Shown: in pieces, positions 51,850-60,670 of the stretch
Position numbering within the stretch: position 1 is the first letter of the stretch
Layout of the letters: the number at the start of each line of letters is the position of its first letter
DNA from: Succinispira mobilis DSM 6222
Lineage (GTDB): Bacteria > Bacillota > Negativicutes > Acidaminococcales > Succinispiraceae
Length of the DNA stretch: 64,000 nucleotides
Direction: 5' to 3'
Assembly: GCF_000384135.1 (NCBI RefSeq)
Contig: NZ_KB913028.1
Location: 306,351 to 370,350 of the forward strand
The notes under the pieces: generated by a model
What the model saw: the letters and a program-made list of their open reading frames with translations, nothing else
Databases searched by the model: none
Told to the model about the DNA's origin: nothing
Program-made: the position numbers and the translations under genes

Positions 51850-53688
51850 ATGACAAAAAAACAAAAAGCCCAATTATTAAGTGCCTTACTATTAAGCACG
51901 AATCTACTATGCCCAAGTATAACTCAAGCAGCTTTATATGATGGCGGCACTTATAATGAGGATATTACGTTGACAGAGGAAATGGGGGTGGGCGCTTATG
52001 CAAATAATATCCCCGTAAACATCAATGGTAATCTAAAAATAACGGCACCTATAGCTTTGTTTGTGTCTGGCACTAGTGCTGCTGTTCGGGGGATATTAAA
52101 GATCAATATGAATAAAAATAAAACAGTGCAGCTAGAAGGGGATATCTTTGGCAGCGGCGCAGGCACCCTGGGGGAAGTTTATGTAAATTTTGCGAATTCC
52201 GACTCCTATTTAGCAGGTCTTGTCAACGATGGATTCTCTGTGGCGAATATAGCTTTTAGCAATGGCGCTACTTGGTATGTGTCAGAGGATGCGGGAATTT
52301 GGAACACTACGGTCAGCGGTGCTAATATTAATCTTTGGCAAACTAAGCCTAATACAATTCGGGGCACAGATGCGGGGGACAGGACTACAACTTTAGGGAA
52401 GACTGATGGTATGGTTGAAGGTAAGTTAAATGGCGCTAATTTTGTGCTATCCAGTGATATCGAAAATAATGCCGCGGATAAGGTGATTTTAAAAGGGGTT
52501 ACTGGTAGTAATACCTATACGGTGCAAATTGCTTATGACCCAGCCCTAGAAAAGGGTAATGCAACTTATCTGCCCGCTACTGCCCCAGTAGTGTTAAAAA
52601 CTGAAGATTCCAGTGGTAGCTATACTGCCTTGCCCAAAACCTACAAAACTACGCGGCCGGCAGCTATGGGCTTAACTACAGAAGATATTCAACTTACCCC
52701 ACAACTTACTACAGCTGCCGGGGAAACTAAATTGACCGGCTTGCTAGTAGAAAAAGCGACAACGGGCGAGGGTCCGGCGGCAGTTATGGCTGGGGCGGCG
52801 GCTAGTGCCCAAATGTCGGCACTTAGTGCTTGGCGGGCAGAAAACAATGATTTGCAACGTCGTATGGGGGATTTGCGTTGGGACGAAGGGGAGGCTGGTG
52901 CTTGGGTAAGGGCTTATGGTGGTGAAAGCGAGATCAAAGGCAGTAGCGCGGCTACCGCCAGTTATCATGGCCTTCAAGCCGGCTATGATCGCGCTCATAA
53001 ATTAGCTACGGGTAAGTTGTTTACAGGCTTGGCAATCTCTAAGATGAAAAGCGATGTAAGTGGTAGTGGTGGCAGTAGTGATTTAGATTCGAATTTGGTG
53101 GGGATATATGGTAGTTATGTGGGTGAGCGGGGGCACTTTGTAGACGCGATTGTCAAATATGGGCGAATTGCCAATAGCAGCATCCATCACCAAGACGGGG
53201 TCAGTTATGCAGGCGATTACGCGACTCGCGGCTTAAATATGTCGCTTGAATATGGTTATCGTCAACAACTAGCTAAGGATTTTTATCTAGAACCGCAAGT
53301 AGAGTTAAACTATAATCGGGTTAATAGTAGTAGCTATACCATGACCGCTGATGGAACGGCAGGCGCACAGGTGCAAAACCAAGGCTTAGATTCTTTAATT
53401 GGCCGTTTGGGAATTAATGCTGGGCATAAAACAGAAAAGGGCAATGTCTATTTGAAATTATCCTGCCTACATGAATTTAAAGGCGATACAAATATGACGG
53501 CAAATTATAACGGTACGACGGTACAAAAGCAAACTTCGGGAAGTGATACTTGGCTAGAATATGGGCTAGGCTTTGATCAACGTTTGGCAAAAAATCAAAA
53601 TTTATATGGTGAAATTACCCGTGCCGCCTTTGCCGATAAAATTAGCGACAAATGGAAAGCAAACTTAGGTTGGCGGATGAGTTTTTAA
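51850..53688 (+). CDS. Autotransporter adhesin-like protein (cassette B)
   Basis: The signal peptide ends near TQAAL. The passenger contains GATWYVSEDAG and LNGANFVLSSDIENN, paralleled in the cassette A protein. The helical linker (ALSAWRAENNDLQRRMG) leads to a C-terminal beta-barrel ending LGWRMSF. At 612 residues it is 42 shorter than the cassette A protein, mainly in the N-terminal passenger. It has a good AAGGAG site. It is exported through the outer membrane and presumably displayed. Possible acceptors for glycosylation are the many serines and threonines of the passenger. Confidence 0.9.
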   Translation: MTKKQKAQLLSALLLSTNLLCPSITQAALYDGGTYNEDITLTEEMGVGAYANNIPVNINGNLKITAPIALFVSGTSAAVRGILKINMNKNKTVQLEGDIFGSGAGTLGEVYVNFANSDSYLAGLVNDGFSVANIAFSNGATWYVSEDAGIWNTTVSGANINLWQTKPNTIRGTDAGDRTTTLGKTDGMVEGKLNGANFVLSSDIENNAADKVILKGVTGSNTYTVQIAYDPALEKGNATYLPATAPVVLKTEDSSGSYTALPKTYKTTRPAAMGLTTEDIQLTPQLTTAAGETKLTGLLVEKATTGEGPAAVMAGAAASAQMSALSAWRAENNDLQRRMGDLRWDEGEAGAWVRAYGGESEIKGSSAATASYHGLQAGYDRAHKLATGKLFTGLAISKMKSDVSGSGGSSDLDSNLVGIYGSYVGERGHFVDAIVKYGRIANSSIHHQDGVSYAGDYATRGLNMSLEYGYRQQLAKDFYLEPQVELNYNRVNSSSYTMTADGTAGAQVQNQGLDSLIGRLGINAGHKTEKGNVYLKLSCLHEFKGDTNMTANYNGTTVQKQTSGSDTWLEYGLGFDQRLAKNQNLYGEITRAAFADKISDKWKANLGWRMSF

Positions 53689-53739
53689 AATATTAGCCTG
53701 TTGGTAAGGGACAACTTTACCGACAGGCTAATATTTTTA
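53686..53739 (+). terminator. Terminator after the cassette B autotransporter
   Basis: AAATATTAGCCTGT pairs with ACAGGCTAATATTT, extended by GGTAA/TTACC inside, and is followed by T residues. The stem starts at the stop codon. Confidence 0.87.
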
Positions 53740-53892
53740 TCTTTTTAATTTGGGGATTGTATAAGGACGCAAAACATTTGTTAATCTAAAAAACAAATAT
53801 CAGATAAAGAAACGGCAATTTTGAAAAAAATAGTGCGATTTTTCCAAAGTTGTGTTAAAATGAAGTATATTTAAAAATTTAGGGGGTTAGTC

Positions 53893-54459
53893 ATGAGAAA
53901 AGTATTATTTAGCTTCTTACTCTGCAGCGTACTAATGTTAAGTGGGCTTGTAGGTAATGTACAGGCGGCCAACTTTGTTATGAGTCCAAAAGTTGTAGTG
54001 TTACCAATTGTTAGCGATATGCAAGAAATCCCAGAAGGGGTTAGTAGTCAAATTATGGATCGTATTATAGAAACTTTCCAATATCCTAAATATAACATGA
54101 TCGCAGACGATTTTGTGATGCCAGTTTTGGATAAAGTTGACTATCAAAATGTTGTAAAAACACAAGGTTTAAATGAAGGCATGTTGAAAAACATTATGCT
54201 AGCAACTAACAGTGATATGGTCGTGGCTATTCATATTAAAAATATTGAGTCTGGTTATAGAACTGGTAAAGAAACTGATTATGCGACTTTAGCGGTAAAA
54301 ATGGATATGATGACAGTATATTCTTGGCAAAACAAAGCTCTTGTAAAAAAAGTAAATGATGAATTAGAAACCGAATATGTTACAATTGTCAGAACTAACT
54401 GGCCAGCTAAAGAAGTAGGCAAAATTGTTTCTAGATATTTAGCTCAAGCAACAAAATAA
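53893..54459 (+). CDS. Exported protein of unknown function
   Basis: A clear signal peptide (MRKVLFSFLLCSVLMLSG, cleavage after VQAA) precedes 160 residues of mixed alpha/beta with the pattern PKVVVLPIVSDMQEIPEGVS and MVVAIHIKNIESG. This resembles small periplasmic nucleotide-independent alpha/beta proteins but I recognise no family. AGGGGG precedes the ATG. It is followed by a terminator and another exported protein, next to lptD, so a role in the envelope is plausible. Confidence 0.75.
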   Translation: MRKVLFSFLLCSVLMLSGLVGNVQAANFVMSPKVVVLPIVSDMQEIPEGVSSQIMDRIIETFQYPKYNMIADDFVMPVLDKVDYQNVVKTQGLNEGMLKNIMLATNSDMVVAIHIKNIESGYRTGKETDYATLAVKMDMMTVYSWQNKALVKKVNDELETEYVTIVRTNWPAKEVGKIVSRYLAQATK

Positions 54460-54470
54460 GAAGAAATTAA

Positions 54471-54500
54471 AGCAGGCTGAGCAATCTGCCTGTTTTTTTT
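54471..54500 (+). terminator. Short terminator between two exported-protein genes
   Basis: CAGGC (54473-54477) pairs with GCCTG (54488-54492), followed by eight T residues. The short stem suggests partial readthrough into the next gene. Confidence 0.6.
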
Positions 54501-54516
54501 AAAGGAGGACAAGGTA

Positions 54517-55485
54517 ATGTTTAAAAGATATCTACTTTTAGTAATGCTTTGTTTAACAATTTTTTCCTTAGTGCCTTTAACGACAAGTGCGGCAACACCA
54601 CCAACGGCAGTGGGGAAATTAGGTGCGATTGAAGAGGAACTGTACGGTACGGAGCAAGCAGGAGCCTTGATTGAACGCGTAAGTCGGTTAGAATTTGACC
54701 TTTACTCGGAATCACACAGCCAACCGATTTTAGAGAGAATTGATCAAATGTATGTAGATGTAAAAGGCAATGAAGAAACTCATGCCCCAACATTTGTGTC
54801 ACGGTTAAATGCGGTAGAATGGATGTTTACTAAAGCGATTACGAAGCGTCCGTCTAAGACTAGACTGGAAGAATTAGAGAAAATGATTGCGGGCGATGTT
54901 AGTGTGGGCGGTTTAATGGGCAGATTAAATGCTTTATTAGCGATGGTATATACGCAAGGCGATATTGCCGTAGAACATACTACTTTACCGAAAGATTCTT
55001 TAATTAAGGTATCTTTATTGCAAGAAGTGAACGGGAAATTGGCACGCGAGGGTGACATTATTCAATTTAGAGCAGAAGAAAATATCTTTGTTGGCAATTT
55101 GCTGATTGTACCCAAAGGTGCAACCGGTGAAGCGACGATTGTAAAAATTAAGCATGCTAGTAATTTTGGCCGCGATGGTCGCGTAGATATGGACTTTAAA
55201 GCCCTGTTGACAATTGATGGTACAATAGTGCCCTTGTACTTAGGTGAATTGGCTAAAAAAGCTACGGAATCACAAATTGCAGCAGCTGGGGCAAGCGCCG
55301 CAGGCATGTTGGTATTTGGACCAGTAGGCGCAATCGGTGGTTTGTTTGTGCATGGTAAGGAAGCAGTTATTCCAGCGGGCACAGTTTTTTATACACAAGT
55401 AAAAGAAGATGTAGCTTTAAATGGGTTGGTACGCAAGAACCAAACAGCTGATAGCTTAGATAAATTTATTGAACAAAATAAATAG
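54517..55485 (+). CDS. Exported protein with LE-rich helical repeats and glycine-zipper segment
   Basis: A signal peptide ends near TSAAT. Residues about 30-145 contain four loose repeats centred on patterns such as LGAIEEELYG, IERVSRLEFDLY, LERIDQMYVDV and VSRLNAVEWMF. A beta-rich region follows (LLIVPKGATGEATIVKIK), then a glycine and alanine-rich segment (AAGASAAGMLVFGPVGAIGG) that could insert in a membrane. AAGGAGG precedes the ATG. I do not recognise the family. Its position before lptD suggests an outer-membrane role. Confidence 0.75.
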   Translation: MFKRYLLLVMLCLTIFSLVPLTTSAATPPTAVGKLGAIEEELYGTEQAGALIERVSRLEFDLYSESHSQPILERIDQMYVDVKGNEETHAPTFVSRLNAVEWMFTKAITKRPSKTRLEELEKMIAGDVSVGGLMGRLNALLAMVYTQGDIAVEHTTLPKDSLIKVSLLQEVNGKLAREGDIIQFRAEENIFVGNLLIVPKGATGEATIVKIKHASNFGRDGRVDMDFKALLTIDGTIVPLYLGELAKKATESQIAAAGASAAGMLVFGPVGAIGGLFVHGKEAVIPAGTVFYTQVKEDVALNGLVRKNQTADSLDKFIEQNK

Positions 55486-55503
55486 ACTAAATTAGTCAGA
55501 AAA

Positions 55504-55547
55504 AAAAGCAACCAAGGCAAAATAGCTATTTTGCCTTGGTTGCTTTT
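55504..55547. terminator. Perfect 22-bp palindrome, bidirectional terminator
   Basis: Bases 55504-55525 and 55526-55547 are exact inverted copies without a formal loop, A-rich at one end and T-rich at the other. It separates the preceding gene from lptD. A possible promoter (TTGCTT at 55540, TAGAAT at 55562) overlaps its right arm. Confidence 0.8.
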
Positions 55548-55598
55548 GTGTTAAAATATATTAGAATAGGTGTAGTGTCGGTAAATGGAGGAAAATTT

Positions 55599-57125
55599 AT
55601 GGAAAAGATCGATTTAGGTAAAAAAATAGGGCAAATTCTAGTGGCAGGCTTAGTTTTGGGGCTGTGGGCAAACTCACCAGTTAATGCCAGCGAACTAGAA
55701 GAGCCACTGTTAAAATTGCACAAAGATGCACAAGGTAATTATTATCAAGTGCCCGAGACCAAAGCAACCACTGTTGAAGCAACGAATACAACAACTCAAG
55801 AAATAAAAAAGAAGAAAAAAAATAAAAAGCAAAAACAGGAACAAGTAGCTTTACCGACAACTGTCTATGCAGAAAATTTAACTTTTGACAATAAGACGGG
55901 TAATATTCAAGCAACTGGCAAGGTACAAGTAGTACGTGGTGGCGAGAGTATTATCACGGAAAAATTAGATGGTAACTATAACACCGGTGATTTGTGGTTA
56001 CATGAAGGTGGACAATATCTAAGTCCTACCGCAGATTTAACTGCTGTTCAAGGTCAGTATAACTATAATGATAAAGTTGGCGCCATGCAAACGGTTAAAG
56101 GCAAAATAGATAAAGAATATATTACTTCCGAGCATGTTGATATTTATCCCGATCGGTACAAGGCAGGCAAAAGCACGATAACTCGCTGTAATGCGCATAA
56201 ACCAGACTTTTATGCGAAAGCAGAGCGGGTAGATATTTTTCCTGGTAAAAAAATGATTGCCTATAATATGAAAGTGTATATTAAGGATCAGTTAATGTAT
56301 ACCCAAGAACGCTATGTTCAGGATATTACCCCTGGACAAGAAGATTCAATGTTTCCAACCATTCGCTATGACAATAAAGATGGCCTAGAGATTAAAAAAC
56401 GCTTTACGAAATCCATAGGACATGAAGTAGAGGCTTTTTTTGATTTTGATTTATATACAGAATCGGGATTTAAACCAGTTGCGGGTGTGATTCATGATAC
56501 CGATAATTATGCGGTACAGGTTTTAACTGGAGAGCAGCGCGATAGTGATAAAAATTGGATTACCAAAGAACCAGAGGCACGCTTTGATTATAAGACGAAA
56601 AAAATTGCGGATACTCATTTGAATTATAGTTTCTATGCACTGCATGGTAAGTGGGTAGATGATGATAAAAGTAGTTGGCATACTGATTTGGGCGTACGTT
56701 TATCTAGAGATCCGATTTACTTATCGCCTGATAAAAGCTGGTGGTTGAATCTAGGGACAGGTTATAGTCGCATCTTGGAAAGCTATGACCATTCAAAACG
56801 CAATGTGTTTACCGCTAACGGGGTATTTAATAAACGCTTTAATGAGCGATTGCAAGCCTGGACTGGATATTACTATACTAGTGACAAGAGTTCACTTTTT
56901 GACTATGATGACCCAGATATGAGTAAGGAAATTAGAACTGGTCTTAGTTATCAACTAACCGCTAGAGATGTGTTGAAAATTGAACATCGTTACGACGTGC
57001 AAAACAGTAATACTTATGATTTAGATTTCGCAATTGTTCATAATATGCACTGTATGGAATTAGAAATAGGTTATCGTCATAAACGCAATGAGTTTAATAT
57101 GCATTGGCGGTTAGTAAATTGGTAA
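55599..57125 (+). CDS. lptD: LPS assembly protein LptD (short form)
   Basis: After a signal peptide (cleavage near VNASE) and a lysine-rich linker, an OstA-like beta-jellyroll follows (YAENLTFDNKTGNIQATGKVQVVRG). A long outer-membrane beta-barrel continues to the C-terminus, ending HWRLVNW. LptD with LptE inserts LPS into the outer leaflet. At 508 residues from ATG 55599 it is much shorter than proteobacterial LptD. ATG 55599 has TGGAGG upstream; the frame opens earlier inside the terminator. It is directly followed by ADP-heptose genes, confirming an LPS locus. Confidence 0.85.
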   Translation: MEKIDLGKKIGQILVAGLVLGLWANSPVNASELEEPLLKLHKDAQGNYYQVPETKATTVEATNTTTQEIKKKKKNKKQKQEQVALPTTVYAENLTFDNKTGNIQATGKVQVVRGGESIITEKLDGNYNTGDLWLHEGGQYLSPTADLTAVQGQYNYNDKVGAMQTVKGKIDKEYITSEHVDIYPDRYKAGKSTITRCNAHKPDFYAKAERVDIFPGKKMIAYNMKVYIKDQLMYTQERYVQDITPGQEDSMFPTIRYDNKDGLEIKKRFTKSIGHEVEAFFDFDLYTESGFKPVAGVIHDTDNYAVQVLTGEQRDSDKNWITKEPEARFDYKTKKIADTHLNYSFYALHGKWVDDDKSSWHTDLGVRLSRDPIYLSPDKSWWLNLGTGYSRILESYDHSKRNVFTANGVFNKRFNERLQAWTGYYYTSDKSSLFDYDDPDMSKEIRTGLSYQLTARDVLKIEHRYDVQNSNTYDLDFAIVHNMHCMELEIGYRHKRNEFNMHWRLVNW

Positions 57126-57136
57126 GGAGTGTAAAT

Positions 57137-57715
57137 ATGCAAGAAATAATACAACAACGAATAGCAGAACATATTAATGTAGCACAAGCCCTCTATCAAC
57201 AGCAGGGGGAAAAAATAGAAGTTGCCGCGAGTGTTTTGGCGTGGGCCTTAAAAACCGGTAAAAAAGTTTTATTTTGTGGTAACGGTGGTAGTGCCGCAGA
57301 TGCGCAACATTTAGCGGCAGAATTTGTGGGGCGTTATTTGTTAGAACGTGAGGGCTTACCGGCAATTGCTTTAACCACAGATACCTCGATTTTGACAGCA
57401 GTTGCTAATGATTATGATTTTGCCAATGTTTTTGCGCGCCAAGTGCAAGCCTTAGGCAATAATGGCGATGTTTTAATTGGGATTTCTACGTCGGGCAATA
57501 GTCCGAATGTGGTACGGGCGATCGAGGTTGCTAAAGCTAAAGGCATTGCGACAATTGGTTTTACTGGCCAAGGCGGTGGAAAGATGCGCGAATTATGCGA
57601 TGTTTGTTTGGCCGTAGATAGCAAGGTAACTGCGCGTACGCAAGAGATGCATATTCTTATGGGGCATATTCTCTGTGAATTGTTAGATGGAGTTTTAATA
57701 AATCATGAAAAATAA
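57137..57715 (+). CDS. gmhA: Sedoheptulose-7-phosphate isomerase
   Basis: The SIS-fold enzyme has NGGSAADAQHLAAEFVGRY and ISTSGNSPNVVRA, both signatures of GmhA, and a C-terminal HILMGHILCE. It converts sedoheptulose 7-phosphate to D-glycero-D-manno-heptose 7-phosphate, the first step of ADP-heptose synthesis. The ATG at 57137 has AAGGAG; an earlier in-frame start would overlap lptD. Its end overlaps hldE by 11 bases. Confidence 0.95.
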   Translation: MQEIIQQRIAEHINVAQALYQQQGEKIEVAASVLAWALKTGKKVLFCGNGGSAADAQHLAAEFVGRYLLEREGLPAIALTTDTSILTAVANDYDFANVFARQVQALGNNGDVLIGISTSGNSPNVVRAIEVAKAKGIATIGFTGQGGGKMRELCDVCLAVDSKVTARTQEMHILMGHILCELLDGVLINHEK

Positions 57716-59183
57716 AGAACGAGTTAATGAGTTTTTTAATAATGCAATAACTAAGCTTAAAATTGCAGTAATTGGGGATTTGATGCTCGATCGCTATTAT
57801 TTTGGCGAAGTAAAACGAATTTCACCGGAAGCTCCAGTGCCAGTTAACCGCGTGCATCGCGAGAGTATGACTTTGGGTGGCGCAGGCAATGTAGCCAATA
57901 ATTTGGCACAACTAGGCGTACAAGTTTTTGCGGCTGGATTAGTTGGGGCGGATAGCAACAAAGAACAGCTGTTAACTTTGATGCAGGCACAAAATATTGA
58001 TACTACAGGCTTAATTGTCAGTCAAGAGCGACCGACAATTACTAAATTGCGAGTTATTGGTGGAAGTCAGCAAATGTTACGTCTGGACTTTGAACAAGCA
58101 GGGATTTTGAGCAATCAAGAACAGGTAGAACTCCAAGCTTGGCTCGACAAGTTGCTAGCACAAGGTTTGGATGCTGTGATTATTTCTGACTATGCTAAGG
58201 GGGTTTGTACCCCAGAACTATGTCAATATATTATAAAACAAGCTCATTATCAAAAAGTACCAGTGTTAGTAGATCCTAAAGGCAGTGATTGGCATAAATA
58301 TGCTCAAGCTGATTATATAACTCCTAATGTTAAAGAAATGGGCGAATGTATTGGACTTGATTTAATAAATGAGGACGAAGCGATAATTCAAGCAGCCCAA
58401 GAAGCGATGTCTACCTACGCTGTGCGCAATATTGTGGTAACTCGCTCAGAAAAAGGGTTAACTTATGTAGGGCGGGGGCTTGTCTTAAGTGATCAGGCTA
58501 CAGCGCGTGAGGTTTTTGATGTTTCAGGTGCGGGCGATACTATGGCCGCAACTTTTATGAGTGCAGTTGCAGGCAAATTAGTCTTAGAAGACTGTCTACA
58601 AGTAGCTAATTTAGCGGCAGGTGTAGTAGTTGGTAAAGTTGGGACGCAACCAATTATGCGGGCCGAATTGCTCGAAAGCTTGCAATTGGCCAATAACAAT
58701 CCCATTTGCGCTAAAATTGCTAGTTGGGAACAAGCGCAATTATTGATTAAAAATTGGCAACAACAAGGTAAAAAGGTGATTTTTACAAACGGTTGTTTTG
58801 ATATTCTCCACATTGGTCATGCCAACTATTTGGCACAAGCCCGTAATTTGGGCGATAAATTAGTTGTAGGCTTAAATGCAGATAGCTCTGTTCGGGCCTT
58901 AAAAGGGGCAACACGTCCTTTAGTGGATGAAGAAGCTCGTGCTGGTTTGCTAGCTAGCCTAGCTTGTGTGGATATGGTAGTGTTGTTTACTGAACAAACG
59001 CCAGAACAATTATTGAGCGTGCTTAGACCAGATGTATTGGTAAAAGGTGGCGATTATCAGCTAGAACAAGTATTAGGTCGCGAATATGTGCAAGAAGTGG
59101 CCTTGTTAGATTTTACCGAGGGTTACTCTACGAGTAATTTGGTAGAAAAAATAAGTAAATTAGCGAAAGAGGGTAAACTATAA
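57705..59183 (+). CDS. hldE: Bifunctional heptose-7-phosphate kinase/heptose-1-phosphate adenylyltransferase
   Basis: The N-terminal ribokinase-fold domain has MLDRYYFGEVKRISPEAPVP and the catalytic SGAGDTMAATF. The C-terminal nucleotidyltransferase has FTNGCFDILHIGHANYL and KGGDYQLEQV. The two domains together (492 residues) make ADP-D-glycero-beta-D-manno-heptose after GmhB action. It is fused as in E. coli HldE. It overlaps gmhA by 11 bases and abuts hldD, so the pathway is one operon. Confidence 0.95.
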   Translation: MKNKERVNEFFNNAITKLKIAVIGDLMLDRYYFGEVKRISPEAPVPVNRVHRESMTLGGAGNVANNLAQLGVQVFAAGLVGADSNKEQLLTLMQAQNIDTTGLIVSQERPTITKLRVIGGSQQMLRLDFEQAGILSNQEQVELQAWLDKLLAQGLDAVIISDYAKGVCTPELCQYIIKQAHYQKVPVLVDPKGSDWHKYAQADYITPNVKEMGECIGLDLINEDEAIIQAAQEAMSTYAVRNIVVTRSEKGLTYVGRGLVLSDQATAREVFDVSGAGDTMAATFMSAVAGKLVLEDCLQVANLAAGVVVGKVGTQPIMRAELLESLQLANNNPICAKIASWEQAQLLIKNWQQQGKKVIFTNGCFDILHIGHANYLAQARNLGDKLVVGLNADSSVRALKGATRPLVDEEARAGLLASLACVDMVVLFTEQTPEQLLSVLRPDVLVKGGDYQLEQVLGREYVQEVALLDFTEGYSTSNLVEKISKLAKEGKL

Positions 59184-60149
59184 ATGATTATTGTAACTGG
59201 TGGAGCAGGCTTTATTGGCAGTAATTTAGTTTATGAATTGAACCAAAGAGGCGAGAGCCAAATTTTAATCGTTGATAACTTGACAAATGCGGCTAAATTT
59301 AAAAATTTAGTAGGCTTAAAAGCCGCCGACTATATCGATAAAGTGGAATTTCTTGAAAAAGTTCAAGCGGGCAAGTTTAATAGTGCTAATATCCGCGCTA
59401 TTTTTCATCAAGGCGCTTGTTCTGATACAATGGAATACAATGGCAAATATATGTTGCAAAATAACTTTGAATATAGCAAGCAATTATTGCATTTTGCTTT
59501 AAATAAAAAAGTCCAATTTATTTATGCGTCTTCTGCTTCTACCTATGGTAATGGTGTAAATGGGTTTGTAGAAAAGCCAGAATGCGAACACGCCTTGAAT
59601 GTGTATGCTTTTTCCAAATTGTTTTTTGATCGCTATGTGCAACAATTACAAGGGGTAAATAACCGTCAAATCGTCGGACTAAAATATTTTAATGTTTACG
59701 GACCACAAGAAAACCATAAAGGGCGGATGGCCTCAGTTGCATATCAATTTTATAACCAACTGAAAGCTGGCGATACTTTAAAACTTTTTGAAGGCGTAGA
59801 TGGCTATGCTAATGGAGAACAACGCCGTGATTTTATTTATGTGAAAGATGTGGCTAAAGTTAACTTGTTCTTTTTGGATAATCCCCAAATTAGTGGGATC
59901 TATAATTGTGGAACAGGTAAAGCTCAAAGCTTTAATGATGTAGCCCAAGCCGTAATTAAGCATTTAGGGCGCGGAAAAATTGAATATATTCCTTTTCCAG
60001 AAGTCTTAAAGGGCAAATATCAAAGCTTTACGCAGGCAGATGCTAGTAAACTGTTAGCCGCAGGTTATACAGGTGGCTTTAGTGATGTCGCGACTGGGGT
60101 AGCGGAATATTGTCAGATTTTAGATCAGACTGAGGGGTATTACGCATGA
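59184..60149 (+). CDS. hldD: ADP-L-glycero-D-manno-heptose 6-epimerase
   Basis: The SDR fold has the NADP-binding GGAGFIGSNLVYELN, the catalytic YASSASTYG serine/threonine, and YAFSKLFFD. HldD inverts C6 of ADP-D,D-heptose to the L,D form used in LPS inner core. Length 321 is normal. It begins directly after the hldE stop and overlaps gmhB by four bases. Confidence 0.93.
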   Translation: MIIVTGGAGFIGSNLVYELNQRGESQILIVDNLTNAAKFKNLVGLKAADYIDKVEFLEKVQAGKFNSANIRAIFHQGACSDTMEYNGKYMLQNNFEYSKQLLHFALNKKVQFIYASSASTYGNGVNGFVEKPECEHALNVYAFSKLFFDRYVQQLQGVNNRQIVGLKYFNVYGPQENHKGRMASVAYQFYNQLKAGDTLKLFEGVDGYANGEQRRDFIYVKDVAKVNLFFLDNPQISGIYNCGTGKAQSFNDVAQAVIKHLGRGKIEYIPFPEVLKGKYQSFTQADASKLLAAGYTGGFSDVATGVAEYCQILDQTEGYYA

Positions 60150-60670
60150 GGAAAACGGTCTTTTTTGACCGCGATGGAGTTTTAAATGTAGAACGCAACT
60201 ATCTCTATAAGATTGAAGAATTCCAGTGGCAAACGGATGCTGTGGCGGCAATTAAACTGTTGCAAGCACAGGATTATCGCATTATAGTTGTTACGAATCA
60301 AAGTGGTGTAGCGCGTGGCTATTATAATGAGGCTGATGTGAGCAAGTTGCATAACTATATGCAGGCTCAATTAGCGCTCCAACAAACTCGGATAGATGCC
60401 TTTTATTATTGTCCACATTTGCCTGATGCCAGTCGGGCAGAATATGCACAAGAGTGTGACTGTCGCAAACCAGGGCCGGGAATGATTTTAAAGGCCATGC
60501 AAGAACATGAGGTGCTTAAGGAGCAAAGTTTCTTAATTGGCGACAAAGAAAGTGATTTACAAGCTGCTCAAGCGGCAGGAATTCGCGGCTACCTATATCA
60601 ACAAGGTAGTCTCCTAGAATTTGTGAAAAATGTGCTGGCGAAGGAAGCTGATTTAGGTAATGGGATATAA
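60146..60670 (+). CDS. gmhB: D-glycero-beta-D-manno-heptose-1,7-bisphosphate 7-phosphatase
   Basis: This HAD phosphatase has FFDRDGVLNVERNYLY, VTNQSGVARGYY, and the structural zinc site of the family: CPHLPD with CDCRKPGPGM. It removes the 7-phosphate between the kinase and adenylyltransferase steps of HldE. Length 174 is standard. It overlaps hldD by four bases and the next gene by 11, implying tight coupling. Confidence 0.93.
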   Translation: MRKTVFFDRDGVLNVERNYLYKIEEFQWQTDAVAAIKLLQAQDYRIIVVTNQSGVARGYYNEADVSKLHNYMQAQLALQQTRIDAFYYCPHLPDASRAEYAQECDCRKPGPGMILKAMQEHEVLKEQSFLIGDKESDLQAAQAAGIRGYLYQQGSLLEFVKNVLAKEADLGNGI

